64,000 nt of DNA from Pseudomonas graminis (GTDB lineage Bacteria; Pseudomonadota; Gammaproteobacteria; Pseudomonadales; Pseudomonadaceae): positions 248,001-312,000 of the forward strand of contig NZ_MDEN01000065.1 of assembly GCF_001705435.1 (NCBI RefSeq), given 5' to 3'. Shown here one piece after another: positions 29,839 through 39,168 of the stretch; within the stretch, counting starts at the first letter, position 1; each line of letters begins with the position of its first letter. The notes beneath the pieces were generated by a model that worked only from the letters and a program-made list of their open reading frames with translations, had not been told where the DNA came from and ran no database searches. The position numbers were made by a program, and so were the translations under genes.

Positions 29839-31215
29839 TTACGCACGCAGGGCCGGCAGTTCAATCCGAAACGTCGTCTCTCCCTGTTCCGACACGCATT
29901 TAATATTTCCGCCGTGAGCCTCAACCAGAGAGCGGACAATTGCCAAGCCAAGGCCTGCATTGTTGGCACCACCTTCTCGTCGGGCCGGGTCCACACGGTA
30001 AAATCGGTCAAAGATACGGCTCCGATGCTGCTCCGGTATCTCCTCGCCTGGGTTTGTCACCTCTAGAGCAATAAAGCTGCCGTCAGGTTTAATCTGAACA
30101 ACGATAGTGCTACCGATAGGTGTATAGCGCAGCGCATTTGATAAGAGGTTAGAGATGATCCTGTCCAACATCACTGGATCGCCTGAAATCAAGCCGCTTC
30201 CTGATACCTGGAGCTGTATCTGCTTTTCATCGGCAAGCAACTGGTAGTATTCAAAAAGCTTCTCAACCACGTCTCTTAGGTCGACTTTCTCCTGAGCGGG
30301 CAGAAGCAACCCGTTGTCCGACTTGGCCAAAAAAAGCATGCCGTCGATGATGTTGGAGAGCCGGTTGAGGTCCTCAAGATTTGAATACAGGTTTTCCTCA
30401 TAGGCCTCTGGCGCCCGCTTTTTGGCAAGGATGACTTCCGTATGGGTCCGCAGATTGCTGATTGGGGTTCGCAGTTCGTGCGCAATGTCGGCAGAGAAAT
30501 TAGAGAGCCGGACGAAGGACTCGTCCAACCGGGCCAGCATGGCATTGAACGAGGAGACCAGCTGCAACAGCTCTTTGGGCACTGGCTCAAGGGGGATGCG
30601 CTCCTTCAGCGACCGAGCCGACATTGCGGCAGCCGCGCGTGTTACTTGTTCAACCGGGCGTAGCCCATTGCGCGCTACCAGCCATCCCAACGCTGCGCTT
30701 ACGATAGTGCTGACTACCAAACCGAGTACAAACCACCACTGCAGGGTTTCGAAAAAATGCATATGGCTGGTGACATCAAGGATCAGCCAGACGGTCACCG
30801 CTTGAGCCTGATGTACCGTTCGAACCGTAGCTGTCATGCCACGATACATGCGGCCAGCTTCCGACCATTCCGAGATGTTGTGCTCGGGGTCAGGCTCTAT
30901 CCCCGGTGGCCTAATTGCATTAGGAGCCGAGAACAACACCACACCATCCTTGCCCATGATAATGGCGGACAGCTCCGGATGTGCACCAAGTAGTGCGCGT
31001 AGCTGAAGCTCAACGTCAGCTCCATCTAGTGATCCTGACTTGCCGTCAAGGATTTGTGTCGTTGCTTCAAGCTTTTCCATTAGCGTTTGGCGATCCAGCT
31101 CCTTGAAATGATGCCGAGTGAGCTCGTTGACGCTAACCCCAGCGACGACCAGAACCGCGACCACGGCGCACACAAACATCAGACTAAGGCGCAGCGTTAG
31201 CGAGGCGCGCTTCAT
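29839..31215 (-). CDS. copS: Copper-sensing histidine kinase CopS/CusS
   Basis: 458 residues: N-terminal membrane segment (SLMFVCAVVAVLVVAGVSV), periplasmic sensor region (about 35-165), a second membrane segment (WWFVLGLVVSTIVSAALGWLVA), HAMP domain, HisKA with phospho-His in FSADIAHELRTPISNLRTHTEVIL, then the ATP-binding domain (NLLSNALRYTP, NNAGLGLAIVRSLVEAHGG). It belongs to the CusS/CopS heavy-metal sensor kinase family of normal length. Its start overlaps the copR stop by 4 bp. It phosphorylates CopR in response to periplasmic Cu(I)/Ag(I). Confidence 0.93.
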   Translation of the reverse strand: MKRASLTLRLSLMFVCAVVAVLVVAGVSVNELTRHHFKELDRQTLMEKLEATTQILDGKSGSLDGADVELQLRALLGAHPELSAIIMGKDGVVLFSAPNAIRPPGIEPDPEHNISEWSEAGRMYRGMTATVRTVHQAQAVTVWLILDVTSHMHFFETLQWWFVLGLVVSTIVSAALGWLVARNGLRPVEQVTRAAAAMSARSLKERIPLEPVPKELLQLVSSFNAMLARLDESFVRLSNFSADIAHELRTPISNLRTHTEVILAKKRAPEAYEENLYSNLEDLNRLSNIIDGMLFLAKSDNGLLLPAQEKVDLRDVVEKLFEYYQLLADEKQIQLQVSGSGLISGDPVMLDRIISNLLSNALRYTPIGSTIVVQIKPDGSFIALEVTNPGEEIPEQHRSRIFDRFYRVDPARREGGANNAGLGLAIVRSLVEAHGGNIKCVSEQGETTFRIELPALRA

Positions 31216-31895
31216 TCTGTATCCGGAGCATCAAGCATGTAGCCCATGCCGCGAGAGGTATGAATAAGCTTTGGGTCGAAACCATCATCGACTTTTGCTC
31301 GTAGCCTGCGAATGGCCACTTCAATCACGTTGGTATCGCTGTCAAAATTCATGTCCCAAACTTGGGACGCGATCAATGATTTAGGCAATACCTCACCCTG
31401 CCGCCGCATCAGAAGCTCCAGAAGAGAAAACTCTTTCGCGGTTAAATCGATGCGTTTACCTGAGCGTGTCGCCCGACGTTTGAGAAGATCTATCTCAAGG
31501 TCACTGATTTTTATGGTGTTTTGCTGAGGAGAGCTGTTTCCACGACGAAGCAAGCTTCTGACCCTGGCCAATAGTTCTGAAAATGCAAAGGGTTTCACTA
31601 GGTAATCGTCAGCCCCCAGCTCTAGTCCCTTCACCCGATCGTCAACACCATCACGGGCTGTTAGAAAAAGGACAGGAACTGCCTTGCCCGCGGCCCTGAC
31701 CATCCTGATGACTTCCCAGCCGTCTAAGCCCGGCATCATGACGTCTAGAATCAGCAAATCGTAGTTGTCACCGAAAGCTTGGTGCAGGGCATCTGTACCC
31801 GTGACTACGCGGTCGACGCTGAAGCCTGCTTCCACGAGTCCTTGCTGGAGGTAGGTTCCAGTTTTTGGTTCATCTTCCGCTACCAAAATTCTCAT
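31212..31895 (-). CDS. copR: Copper response regulator CopR/CusR
   Basis: 227 residues from the ATG at 31893-31895, preceded by AGGAGG; the 14 extra residues upstream are not needed. Receiver domain: VAEDEPKTGTYLQQGLVEAGFSV, phospho-acceptor in LLILDVMMPGLDGW, and the Lys in LVKPFAFSELLARV. OmpR-type winged helix: AKEFSLLELLMRRQGEVLPKSLIASQVWDMNFDSDTNVIEVAIRRLRAKVDD. It activates genes carrying cop boxes. A perfect box lies 64 bp upstream, so copRS is autoregulated. Confidence 0.95.
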   Translation of the reverse strand: MRILVAEDEPKTGTYLQQGLVEAGFSVDRVVTGTDALHQAFGDNYDLLILDVMMPGLDGWEVIRMVRAAGKAVPVLFLTARDGVDDRVKGLELGADDYLVKPFAFSELLARVRSLLRRGNSSPQQNTIKISDLEIDLLKRRATRSGKRIDLTAKEFSLLELLMRRQGEVLPKSLIASQVWDMNFDSDTNVIEVAIRRLRAKVDDGFDPKLIHTSRGMGYMLDAPDTE

Positions 31896-32494
31896 GCTAG
31901 GTCCTCCTTGTAGGTCTACAGCTTCAGTGTGATCCAAAAGACCCAGAGATGGCGCAAGCTTACAGAAATGTAATGCAGCGAACAGGCTTCAGAAAGGAAG
32001 ATGCGTCTATAGTATTTACAGCTTTAGCCTTCGCCCGGATCGTTTGGCGTAAAGGGAGTCGGCTAGTGCTAATCGTGACCTCCACTCTAGGGCCCTTGCT
32101 CCTTGGTCTGTCGGCGCCGTTATGGCGCCGTTCTTTAATGCGCTCCCTAGATACGACCTGTCTCCCTCGCGGTCTCTGGCATAGGCCACCAGCCAATATC
32201 TGGAATGGTGAGTTCATCTGTGCGCCTGGCCAGCGTTTCAGGCAACGGGGCAAAAAAGCGAAGGCCCGAGCTAGCGATACGGCATCCCCGTTCTGATCCG
32301 TGTTGTCTGCTTGTGATTGCCTATCCGGAATAGCGCGCTAGCATCGGAACGCTGACTGCACCGACAGGTCAGTTCTATCAAGGACTGCTGTTAGCCGACT
32401 CCGGTAACTATAGAATCCAGGAAAATCTGCAGGCGCTACTACAAAGCACCAGGTGCATGTCTCCTGTACGAGCGCCGCGAAAAAAGGATAGCTA
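31896..32494. other. Intergenic region between copR and the first P1B ATPase
   Basis: About 600 bp. It contains the cop box at 31959-31974 and, just before 32495, the AAAGGA ribosome-binding site of the ATPase gene. The 115-aa plus-strand frame at 31949-32296 starts inside the cop-box promoter, has no ribosome-binding site and no recognisable content, and is not called. Confidence 0.5.
31959..31974. promoter_or_regulatory. cop box (CTTACAGAAATGTAAT) upstream of copRS
   Basis: Identical over 16 bp to the box at 29169. It lies 64 bp upstream of the copR start and may also serve the divergent ATPase gene at 32495. Confidence 0.78.
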
Positions 32495-34852
32495 ATGGAC
32501 ACTGCTCCCCGCCACAACCCTGAGCCTGAGCACGACCATACAGCTCCGCTCCCTGAGGCCGGCCGACGTGATCCAGTCTGCGGTATGTCGGTTACGCCCT
32601 CGAGTGCATTCGTCGAGCATTACCACGGTCACCGCTATTTTTTTTGCAGTGACAACTGCCGGGAAAAGTTCCAAGCAGACCCTGAACGATACGGCCGCGA
32701 TCATCGGGGCGCAGAGCCCACCAGTCCTTCAGGGCCTCCCGTAACGGCGGGCAGTGACTTCACTTGTCCCATGCATCCAGAGGTAAGGCAATCAGGACCC
32801 GGCAATTGTCCTAAATGTGGCATGACACTAGAGCCGGTGATGCCTACGCTCGGTGAGGACGAAAATCTTGAGTTCCGGGATTTTAATCGCCGATTTTGGT
32901 GGTCGCTTCCCTTGACCCTCATAGTCACGCTGCTCGCGATGACAGGGCACTCGTTACAGCTCTTTCATGGCTCAGTCCAAAACTGGGTCGAGTTAGGCCT
33001 TGCGTCGCCCGTAACCTTATGGGCCGGTTGGCCTTTTTTTATCAGAGCCATGACGTCTGTTTCAAATCGCAGTCCGAACATGTGGACTCTGATCGGGTTA
33101 GGCACCGCCGCAGCCTACCTCTATAGCGTCGCGGCAACGCTGTTCCCGCAAGTTTTTCCCAGCAATTTTATGCAAGATGGACGAATCGGCGTCTACTTCG
33201 AAGCAGCAGCCGTGATCATATCCCTCACCTTGCTTGGGCAGGTTCTTGAGCTTAAGGCGCGGTCGCAAACGTCCGCCGCCATCAAATCCTTGCTTGGTCT
33301 ATCCCCCAAGACCGCTCGCAGGATCAATGCTGGTGGGCTAGAGGAAGATGTTCCGCTTGCCCACGTTCATTTGGGAGACCGTTTGAGGGTCAGGCCAGGT
33401 GAGAAGGTGCCGGCCGATGGCTCCGTATTAGAAGGAGAAAGTGCGGTAGACGAGTCCATGCTTACAGGCGAACCAGTCCCCGTAATGAAACGTGCTGGAG
33501 ATAGCTTGATAGGCGCCACGCTAAACACACATGGAAGTATGGTCATGCAGGCCCAAAAGGTCGGGGCCGAAACCATGTTGTCTCAGATCGTGCAAATGGT
33601 CGCTCGGGCACAGCGCTCTAAAGCACCGATGCAGCGGATGGCTGATTCCATTGCCGGTTACTTTGTAATGGGCGTTATCTCTATCGCCGTCATGACGTTC
33701 ATAGGCTGGGGTATCTTCGGCCCAGAGCCTAGCTGGGTTTTTGGTCTGATCAACGCTGTGGCTGTACTGATTATCGCGTGTCCCTGTGCGCTGGGACTTG
33801 CAACACCAATGTCCATCATGGTTTCGACTGGAAAGGCCGCCAGCCTAGGGGTGTTATTCAGGGATGCCAGCGCCATCGAGAACCTTTGTAAGATCGATAC
33901 GCTGATCGTTGATAAAACGGGAACACTAACGGAGGGGCGCCCAGTCTTTCACAGTGTCGAGGCCACACCTGACTTCGCCCCCCACGATGTTCTTCAATGG
34001 GCAGCTAGCCTTGATCAAGGCAGTGAGCATCCTTTGGCTCGTGCCATTGTCGATCACGCCCGAGCTGAAGCCATTCCGCTCACCAAGCCTGAATCTTTCG
34101 ACTCGGGCTCTGGCGTTGGAGTGAGTGGCTTTGTAAATGGCAAGAGAATCCAATTGGGTAACAGTGCATTGATGAAATCAGCTGGCATTGACATCAAGGT
34201 GTTCCAAGAGCATTCGGAGTCATTGCGCACTCAAGGCATCAGCATCATGTATCTCGCGGTTAATGAGCTATTAGCAGGGCTATTAGCCGTATCAGACCCT
34301 CTTAAATCTACGTCCAAAGAAGCGGTCATCAAGCTCACCGCCGATAACGTAAAGATCATAATGGCTACTGGAGACGGACTTACCACCGCGCGAGCGGTTG
34401 CGAAGGAGCTCGGTATCGAAGAGGTTCATGGTGAAGTAAAACCTCAGGACAAAGAGCGCCTGGTTGCCGAACTTCAAAAAGATGGCCGAAAGGTTGCCAT
34501 GGCTGGCGACGGAATTAACGACGCACCGGCTCTCGCTCGAGCGAATGTGGGAATCGCGATGGGAACAGGGACTGACGTCGCAATGAATAGCGCACAGCTA
34601 ACGCTGGTGAAAGGTGACCTGATGGGGATTGTACGGGCTCGGGCTCTTTCGGTCGCGACGGTAAGAAACATGCGGCAGAATCTTGGCTTCGCTCTGCTTT
34701 ACAATTCATTGGGTATTCCCCTCGCTGCAGGTCTGCTCTATCCGCTGACAGGGCACCTTCTGTCGCCGATGATCGCTGCGCTAGCAATGAGCGTCAGCTC
34801 TGCATCTGTAGTTTTTAATGCGTTAAGGCTCAGAAGTGTCCGGGTTAGCTAG
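32495..34852 (+). CDS. copF: Copper-exporting P1B-type ATPase with YHS and heavy-metal-binding N-terminal domains (CopF/SilP-like)
   Basis: 785 residues. The N-terminus has a YHS domain (RRDPVCGMSVTPSSAFVEHYHGHRYFFCSDNCREKF) followed by a CPMHPEVRQSGPGNCPKCGMTLEP metal-binding motif, and no HMA (GMxCxxC) domain. The P1B core shows TGEPVPV (actuator), ACPCALGLATP (the CPC ion site in TM6), DKTGTLTEG (phosphorylation), SEHPLARAI (nucleotide-domain HP motif) and GDGINDAPAL. The architecture is that of CopF (Cupriavidus) and SilP. It pumps Cu(I)/Ag(I) to the periplasm. Good AAAGGA site before the ATG. It complements the HMA-type ATPase at 56140. Confidence 0.93.
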   Translation: MDTAPRHNPEPEHDHTAPLPEAGRRDPVCGMSVTPSSAFVEHYHGHRYFFCSDNCREKFQADPERYGRDHRGAEPTSPSGPPVTAGSDFTCPMHPEVRQSGPGNCPKCGMTLEPVMPTLGEDENLEFRDFNRRFWWSLPLTLIVTLLAMTGHSLQLFHGSVQNWVELGLASPVTLWAGWPFFIRAMTSVSNRSPNMWTLIGLGTAAAYLYSVAATLFPQVFPSNFMQDGRIGVYFEAAAVIISLTLLGQVLELKARSQTSAAIKSLLGLSPKTARRINAGGLEEDVPLAHVHLGDRLRVRPGEKVPADGSVLEGESAVDESMLTGEPVPVMKRAGDSLIGATLNTHGSMVMQAQKVGAETMLSQIVQMVARAQRSKAPMQRMADSIAGYFVMGVISIAVMTFIGWGIFGPEPSWVFGLINAVAVLIIACPCALGLATPMSIMVSTGKAASLGVLFRDASAIENLCKIDTLIVDKTGTLTEGRPVFHSVEATPDFAPHDVLQWAASLDQGSEHPLARAIVDHARAEAIPLTKPESFDSGSGVGVSGFVNGKRIQLGNSALMKSAGIDIKVFQEHSESLRTQGISIMYLAVNELLAGLLAVSDPLKSTSKEAVIKLTADNVKIIMATGDGLTTARAVAKELGIEEVHGEVKPQDKERLVAELQKDGRKVAMAGDGINDAPALARANVGIAMGTGTDVAMNSAQLTLVKGDLMGIVRARALSVATVRNMRQNLGFALLYNSLGIPLAAGLLYPLTGHLLSPMIAALAMSVSSASVVFNALRLRSVRVS

Positions 34853-35059
34853 CGTCAATGCCGGGGCTGCCGGGGCTATAGCAGCGATAAGCAGCGCCTT
34901 AGATATGTCTCTCATTGTTTTGGCGGCCGTTGCCTACGGCAGATTATAGCGGTCAAACACTGAAATGGATGTTAGGCTTTGATGGCTCGCGCCTGTCAAG
35001 ATGACGGGACTGCAGAGCTGCTGCCGAAGCAGTCTCCGCTACAGAGGCCGAGTAAGGAG

Positions 35060-35473
35060 TTAGTCCCCTCGCAGCACTTTGAGTAGACCTTTGAACGCTC
35101 CATTCAGCCTTGTGAAGGCGGCATCGAAATGAATTTGGTTTTCCGTGTATTTTGCAATCTCAATCTGCTGGTCAACTGTATTTTGATCAAGGGAAGGTTG
35201 GGTTGGGGTGCTGTACAATAAGTCATCACCATACGATTCACTCGTCGATGTGTTTGTTGAGATATGCTTTTGGCTGGTCGTGCGCAAAGACAGTGGATTG
35301 CCAAGACCTTGTTTTGTCTGGCTGGCGAGCACAGCAGAAAAGTCCAAGTCTCGGGCCTTGAAATTTGGGGTATCGGCATTAACAATATTATTACTTAGCA
35401 CTTCAGCTCTTCGACTGCGATAAGTTAAAGCTCTCTCCGCAGAGCCCAACGACTTTTCAAAACTAATACTCAT
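35060..35473 (-). CDS. Orphan flagellar rod protein FlgB-like
   Basis: A 137-residue protein of normal FlgB length. The N-terminal signature is AERALTYRSRRAEVLSNNIVNADTPNFKARDLDFSAVL (FlgB: NIANADTPGYKARDIDF). The C-terminus is QNTVDQQIEIAKYTENQIHFDAAFTRLNGAFKGLLKVLRG, the helical part that packs in the rod. The middle is Ser/Thr-rich. No other flagellar gene is nearby. A cop-type box lies 147 bp upstream, so it may be copper-induced. Why a rod protein sits between copper transporters is unknown; similar orphan copies in other copper loci would be worth looking for. Confidence 0.82.
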   Translation of the reverse strand: MSISFEKSLGSAERALTYRSRRAEVLSNNIVNADTPNFKARDLDFSAVLASQTKQGLGNPLSLRTTSQKHISTNTSTSESYGDDLLYSTPTQPSLDQNTVDQQIEIAKYTENQIHFDAAFTRLNGAFKGLLKVLRGD

Positions 35474-36039
35474 ATTTAATATCCTTCAGTTACGCTACGA
35501 TTTAACGCAACAAGCCCCAGGGAAAACCCCAGAGCTCAGAAAATTAATTCGATCATGTGCCACTGCACTGCCTAGACGATACGCACCATTGCATCGGCTT
35601 CCAAGAGAAATATCGCAACCTTACATAATGGTAATGTTGAACGGCGCTTGCTGCTGAGGATGAGTCCTGTTCTTGTTTTCGTGGCCAGCTCCCCTCGAGT
35701 AGGCTCGCCTTGATTCTGTCTGAAAGCGGGCCGCGTTAGCCCAGCGAAACCTGCGCGTCGGTTCTGGCGGTTCTCACTATTCGCCAAGTGATTCATACGG
35801 CTGGCCAAGCAGAACCTCCGTTGCCTAAGCTTGACAATCGTATGTCCAAACGGCCGGGCGTTTCGCTCAGCCGTCAGCTTGGACCTCGCAAAGGCGCCGG
35901 TTTTGGTCGTTCGCTTCGGCACTGGTATCAGAAGAGCTCTATTGTTGGGATCATTGGGTACTGCCTGGGTGGCAGCTTGCTGGGCTTCATCAGTTAGGAA
36001 GCATCTCGGAGCGCCAAGCTGACCTCGGCGCAATCTGGA
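35474..36039. other. Intergenic region upstream of the FlgB-like gene
   Basis: 566 bp between the 3' end of cusA and the flgB-like gene, holding the cop box at 35620-35635. Frames at 35572-36033 on either strand have no coding features. Confidence 0.5.
35620..35635. promoter_or_regulatory. cop-type box (CTTACATAATGGTAAT)
   Basis: Matches the cop-box dyad except for one base (GGTAA for TGTAA). 147 bp upstream of the flgB-like gene. Confidence 0.55.
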
Positions 36040-39000
36040 CTAACGACGTGACGGGTTTCGCTTCATCAGCCAGTAGGCTGCGGGTAAAACCAGCATCGAT
36101 AGCAGGGGCGCCGTTATCATGCCGCCGACCATCGGCGTCGCAATGCGCTTCATCACCTCCGAGCCGGTCCCGCTCGCCCAGAGAATGGGCACTAAGCCCG
36201 CGATGATGACAGCAACGGTCATTGCTTTGGGTCTTACTCGCAACACTGCACCCTCGCGAATAGATTCGAGCAAGGCCGTGCTGTCGTCACGACCCGCATG
36301 GAGTCGAACCTGCCAGGCATTTTTCAAGTAGATCATCATGATCACGCCAAACTCGGCCGAGACCCCAGCCAAGGCAATGAAGCCTACCCCTGTAGCGACG
36401 GATAGGTTGAAGCCAAACCAATACAACAACCAGACCCCGCCCGAGAGCGCGAAAGGTAAAGTCATCATGATCAGCAGCGCCTCGCTGATCCGATTAAACG
36501 TGAGGTACAGCAGGACGAAAATAATCAGCATGGTTGCCGGAACGACCCATGTCAGTCGCTCATTGGCTCGTTCCAGAAATTCGAACTGGCCTGAATAAGA
36601 GATGGTCATCCCCTCGGTTGGCTTTACAGCCTGGGTAACGCGCTGCTGGAGCTCTCTGACCGTGGAAGCCAGATCCCTGCCTCGTACGTCGACATACACC
36701 CAACCGGACAATCGACCATTTTCACTGCGCAACATCGGTGGCCCGTCGCTCAGGCTGATATCCGCGACCATGCCCAACGTGATTTGCTGCCCCGCCGAAG
36801 TCAGGACGGGCAATTCGCGCAGAGCGCTCGGTGTGTCACGCCATTCTCGGCCATAGCGCAAATTGATGGGATAACGTGCCAGACCCTCCACGGTCTCGCC
36901 GATGTTGCTGCCACCGATAGCCCCGGACACAACGTCCTGAACGTCCTCTATGTTCATTCCATAGCGGGCAGCGGCCAGTCGATTTATCTTGATATCCACG
37001 TAGCGTCCGCCGGTAAGGCGCTCTGCCAATGCAGAGCTGACGCCAGATACCCCTTTAGCGACGTCTTCGATTTGCCGAGCCACGCGATCGATTTCGGCCA
37101 GCGACGTGCCGGCGACTTTTACGCCAATCGGGCTTTTGATTCCGGTCGCTAGCATATCGATCCGATTGCGAATGGGTGGAACCCAGATATTCGAAAGCCC
37201 GGGGATTTTGACGGCGCTGTCCAATTCTTCGATCAGCTTGTCCATCGTCATACCTGGCCGCCATTGCTCCTTCGGTTTGAATTGGACCGTCGTCTCGAAC
37301 ATCTCTAACGGCGCAGGGTCGGTGGCCGTTTCGGCCCGCCCCGCCTTGCCAAAGACACGTGAGACTTCCGGAACCGTGCGTATCAGGCGGTCGGTCTGCT
37401 GGAGAAGTTGCGTAGCTTTGCTTGCCGAAAGGCCGGGCAACGCGGACGGCATGTACAAGACATCGCCTTCATCCATTTGGGGCAAGAACTCACCGCCCAA
37501 TTGGCTTAGCGGCCAGAGGCTGGACAGAAAGACGAGCAGCGCGAGCGATAACGTCAGTTTAGGCCAGGCCAATACAGCGTTGAGGACAGGGCGGTACGCC
37601 GCTATCAGCCATCTATTCAAAGGGTTCTGCTGTTCTGTGGGAATCCGACCGCGGATCCAGTAGCCCATCAGCACCGGAACCAGAGTTATCGAGAGGCCTG
37701 CTGCAGCAGCCATTGCATAGGTTTTGGTGAACGCAAGCGGGCCAAAAAGGCGTCCTTCCTGAGCCTGTAATGTGAAGACTGGCAAGAACGACAACGTGAT
37801 GATCAACAGGCTAAAGAACAAGGCGGGCCCAATTTCAGCCGCAGCGCCGGCTATGACAGCCCAATGCGCCTCTCCTTGAAGTTTCTCGTCAGGGTGGTTG
37901 TGCCTCCAGAGCTCGATATGCTTGTGCGCGTTCTCGATCATGACCACTGCCGCGTCAACCATTGCCCCAATCGCAATGGCAATCCCACCCAAGGACATGA
38001 TGTTCGCGTTGATGCCCTGATATCGCATCACAATAAACGCAACCAGGATGCCCATCGGTAACGTGATGATGGCGACCAGAGAGGAGCGCAGGTGCCAGAG
38101 GAAGAGCAAGCAGACCAGTGCGACAACGCCAAATTCTTCCAGCAGTTTGTAGCTCAGGTTGTTAATAGCGCGATCGATCAGCTGCGAGCGGTCATAGGTC
38201 GTGACCAACTCCACGCCAGGCGGCAGGCTCGCCTTGAGGGTTTCGAGCTTATTCTTCACCGCTTGCAGAGCTTCGCGCGCATTTTTGCCGGAGCGCAGGA
38301 TAACTACACCTCCGACAACTTCCCCTTCACCGTCCAGCTCAGCGACGCCGCGGCGCATTTCAGGACCTAGCTGAACGGTTGCCACCTGCCCAAGTAAAAC
38401 CGGAACACCTGCGGCCGACGTTCGCAGAGGTACGCTTTTGAAGTCATCGAGGCTTTGAAGATAACCCGACGCTCTAACCATGTACTCGCGCTCGCCCATT
38501 TCCAGCACTGCACCGCCGGTCTCCTGGTTGGCCCTGCGAAGGGCCTGGGCGACGTCTTGTTGAGTGACGCGGTAAGCGACCAGCTTCTGAGGGTCCATCA
38601 CAACCTGGTATTGCTTGACCATGCCGCCCAGCGTTGCGACTTCGGCTACATTGGGTAGCGTCTTGAGCTCGTACTTTAAAAACCAGTCCTGAATGGAGCG
38701 CAGTTGGGAAAGATCATGCGTGCCGGTACGGTCAACCAATGCGTATTGATAGATCCACCCTACGCCGGTTGCATCGGGGCCTAGCGTGCTTACGACGCCT
38801 TTTGGCATACGGTCCTGGGCTTGATTAAGGTATTCCAGCACGCGTGATCGCGCCCAGTAGGGGTCAGTGCCGTCTTCGAAGAGCACATAGACGAAGGAGT
38901 CGCCAAAGAACGAATAGCCCCGAACGGTCTTGGCGCCCGGAACCGAAAGCATGGTCGTCGTTAAAGGATAAGTGACCTGATTTTCAATAATCTGGGGAGC

Positions 39001-39168
39001 TTGCCCTGGATAACTCGTACGGATGATGACTTGGGTATCTGAAAGGTCCGGCAAGGCGTCCATCGGCGTACTGTGCAGGGACCAAATTCCCCCGACCCCA
39101 AGGAACAAGGTGACCAATAGCACCAGAACGCGATTACCGATGGACCAGCGAATGAGGCGCTCAATCAT
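36040..39168 (-). CDS. cusA: Copper/silver RND efflux pump CusA
   Basis: 1042 residues, the normal length for heavy-metal RND pumps. Start MIERLIRWSIGNRVLVLLVTLFLGVGGIW, first membrane helix, then YPGQAPQIIENQVTYPLTTTMLSVPGAKTVRGYSFFGDSFVYVLFEDGTDPYWARSRVLEYL, and the proton-relay helix GGIAIAIGAMVDAAVVMIENAHKHIE. The sequence is of the CusA type (HME-RND 4, monovalent cations) rather than CzcA. It overlaps cusB by 8 bp, with GGAG before its ATG. It moves Cu(I)/Ag(I) from periplasm or cytoplasm out through CusC. Confidence 0.95.
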   Translation of the reverse strand: MIERLIRWSIGNRVLVLLVTLFLGVGGIWSLHSTPMDALPDLSDTQVIIRTSYPGQAPQIIENQVTYPLTTTMLSVPGAKTVRGYSFFGDSFVYVLFEDGTDPYWARSRVLEYLNQAQDRMPKGVVSTLGPDATGVGWIYQYALVDRTGTHDLSQLRSIQDWFLKYELKTLPNVAEVATLGGMVKQYQVVMDPQKLVAYRVTQQDVAQALRRANQETGGAVLEMGEREYMVRASGYLQSLDDFKSVPLRTSAAGVPVLLGQVATVQLGPEMRRGVAELDGEGEVVGGVVILRSGKNAREALQAVKNKLETLKASLPPGVELVTTYDRSQLIDRAINNLSYKLLEEFGVVALVCLLFLWHLRSSLVAIITLPMGILVAFIVMRYQGINANIMSLGGIAIAIGAMVDAAVVMIENAHKHIELWRHNHPDEKLQGEAHWAVIAGAAAEIGPALFFSLLIITLSFLPVFTLQAQEGRLFGPLAFTKTYAMAAAAGLSITLVPVLMGYWIRGRIPTEQQNPLNRWLIAAYRPVLNAVLAWPKLTLSLALLVFLSSLWPLSQLGGEFLPQMDEGDVLYMPSALPGLSASKATQLLQQTDRLIRTVPEVSRVFGKAGRAETATDPAPLEMFETTVQFKPKEQWRPGMTMDKLIEELDSAVKIPGLSNIWVPPIRNRIDMLATGIKSPIGVKVAGTSLAEIDRVARQIEDVAKGVSGVSSALAERLTGGRYVDIKINRLAAARYGMNIEDVQDVVSGAIGGSNIGETVEGLARYPINLRYGREWRDTPSALRELPVLTSAGQQITLGMVADISLSDGPPMLRSENGRLSGWVYVDVRGRDLASTVRELQQRVTQAVKPTEGMTISYSGQFEFLERANERLTWVVPATMLIIFVLLYLTFNRISEALLIMMTLPFALSGGVWLLYWFGFNLSVATGVGFIALAGVSAEFGVIMMIYLKNAWQVRLHAGRDDSTALLESIREGAVLRVRPKAMTVAVIIAGLVPILWASGTGSEVMKRIATPMVGGMITAPLLSMLVLPAAYWLMKRNPSRR

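Noticed and set aside
31949..32296. 115-aa open frame between copR and the copF-like gene.
   Set aside because: It begins within the cop-box promoter, lacks a ribosome-binding site, and its composition is not protein-like.
35572..36033. 153-aa minus-strand frame next to cusA.
   Set aside because: No start signal; it overlaps the cop box and is rich in Arg/Pro/Ala as expected for non-coding GC-rich DNA.
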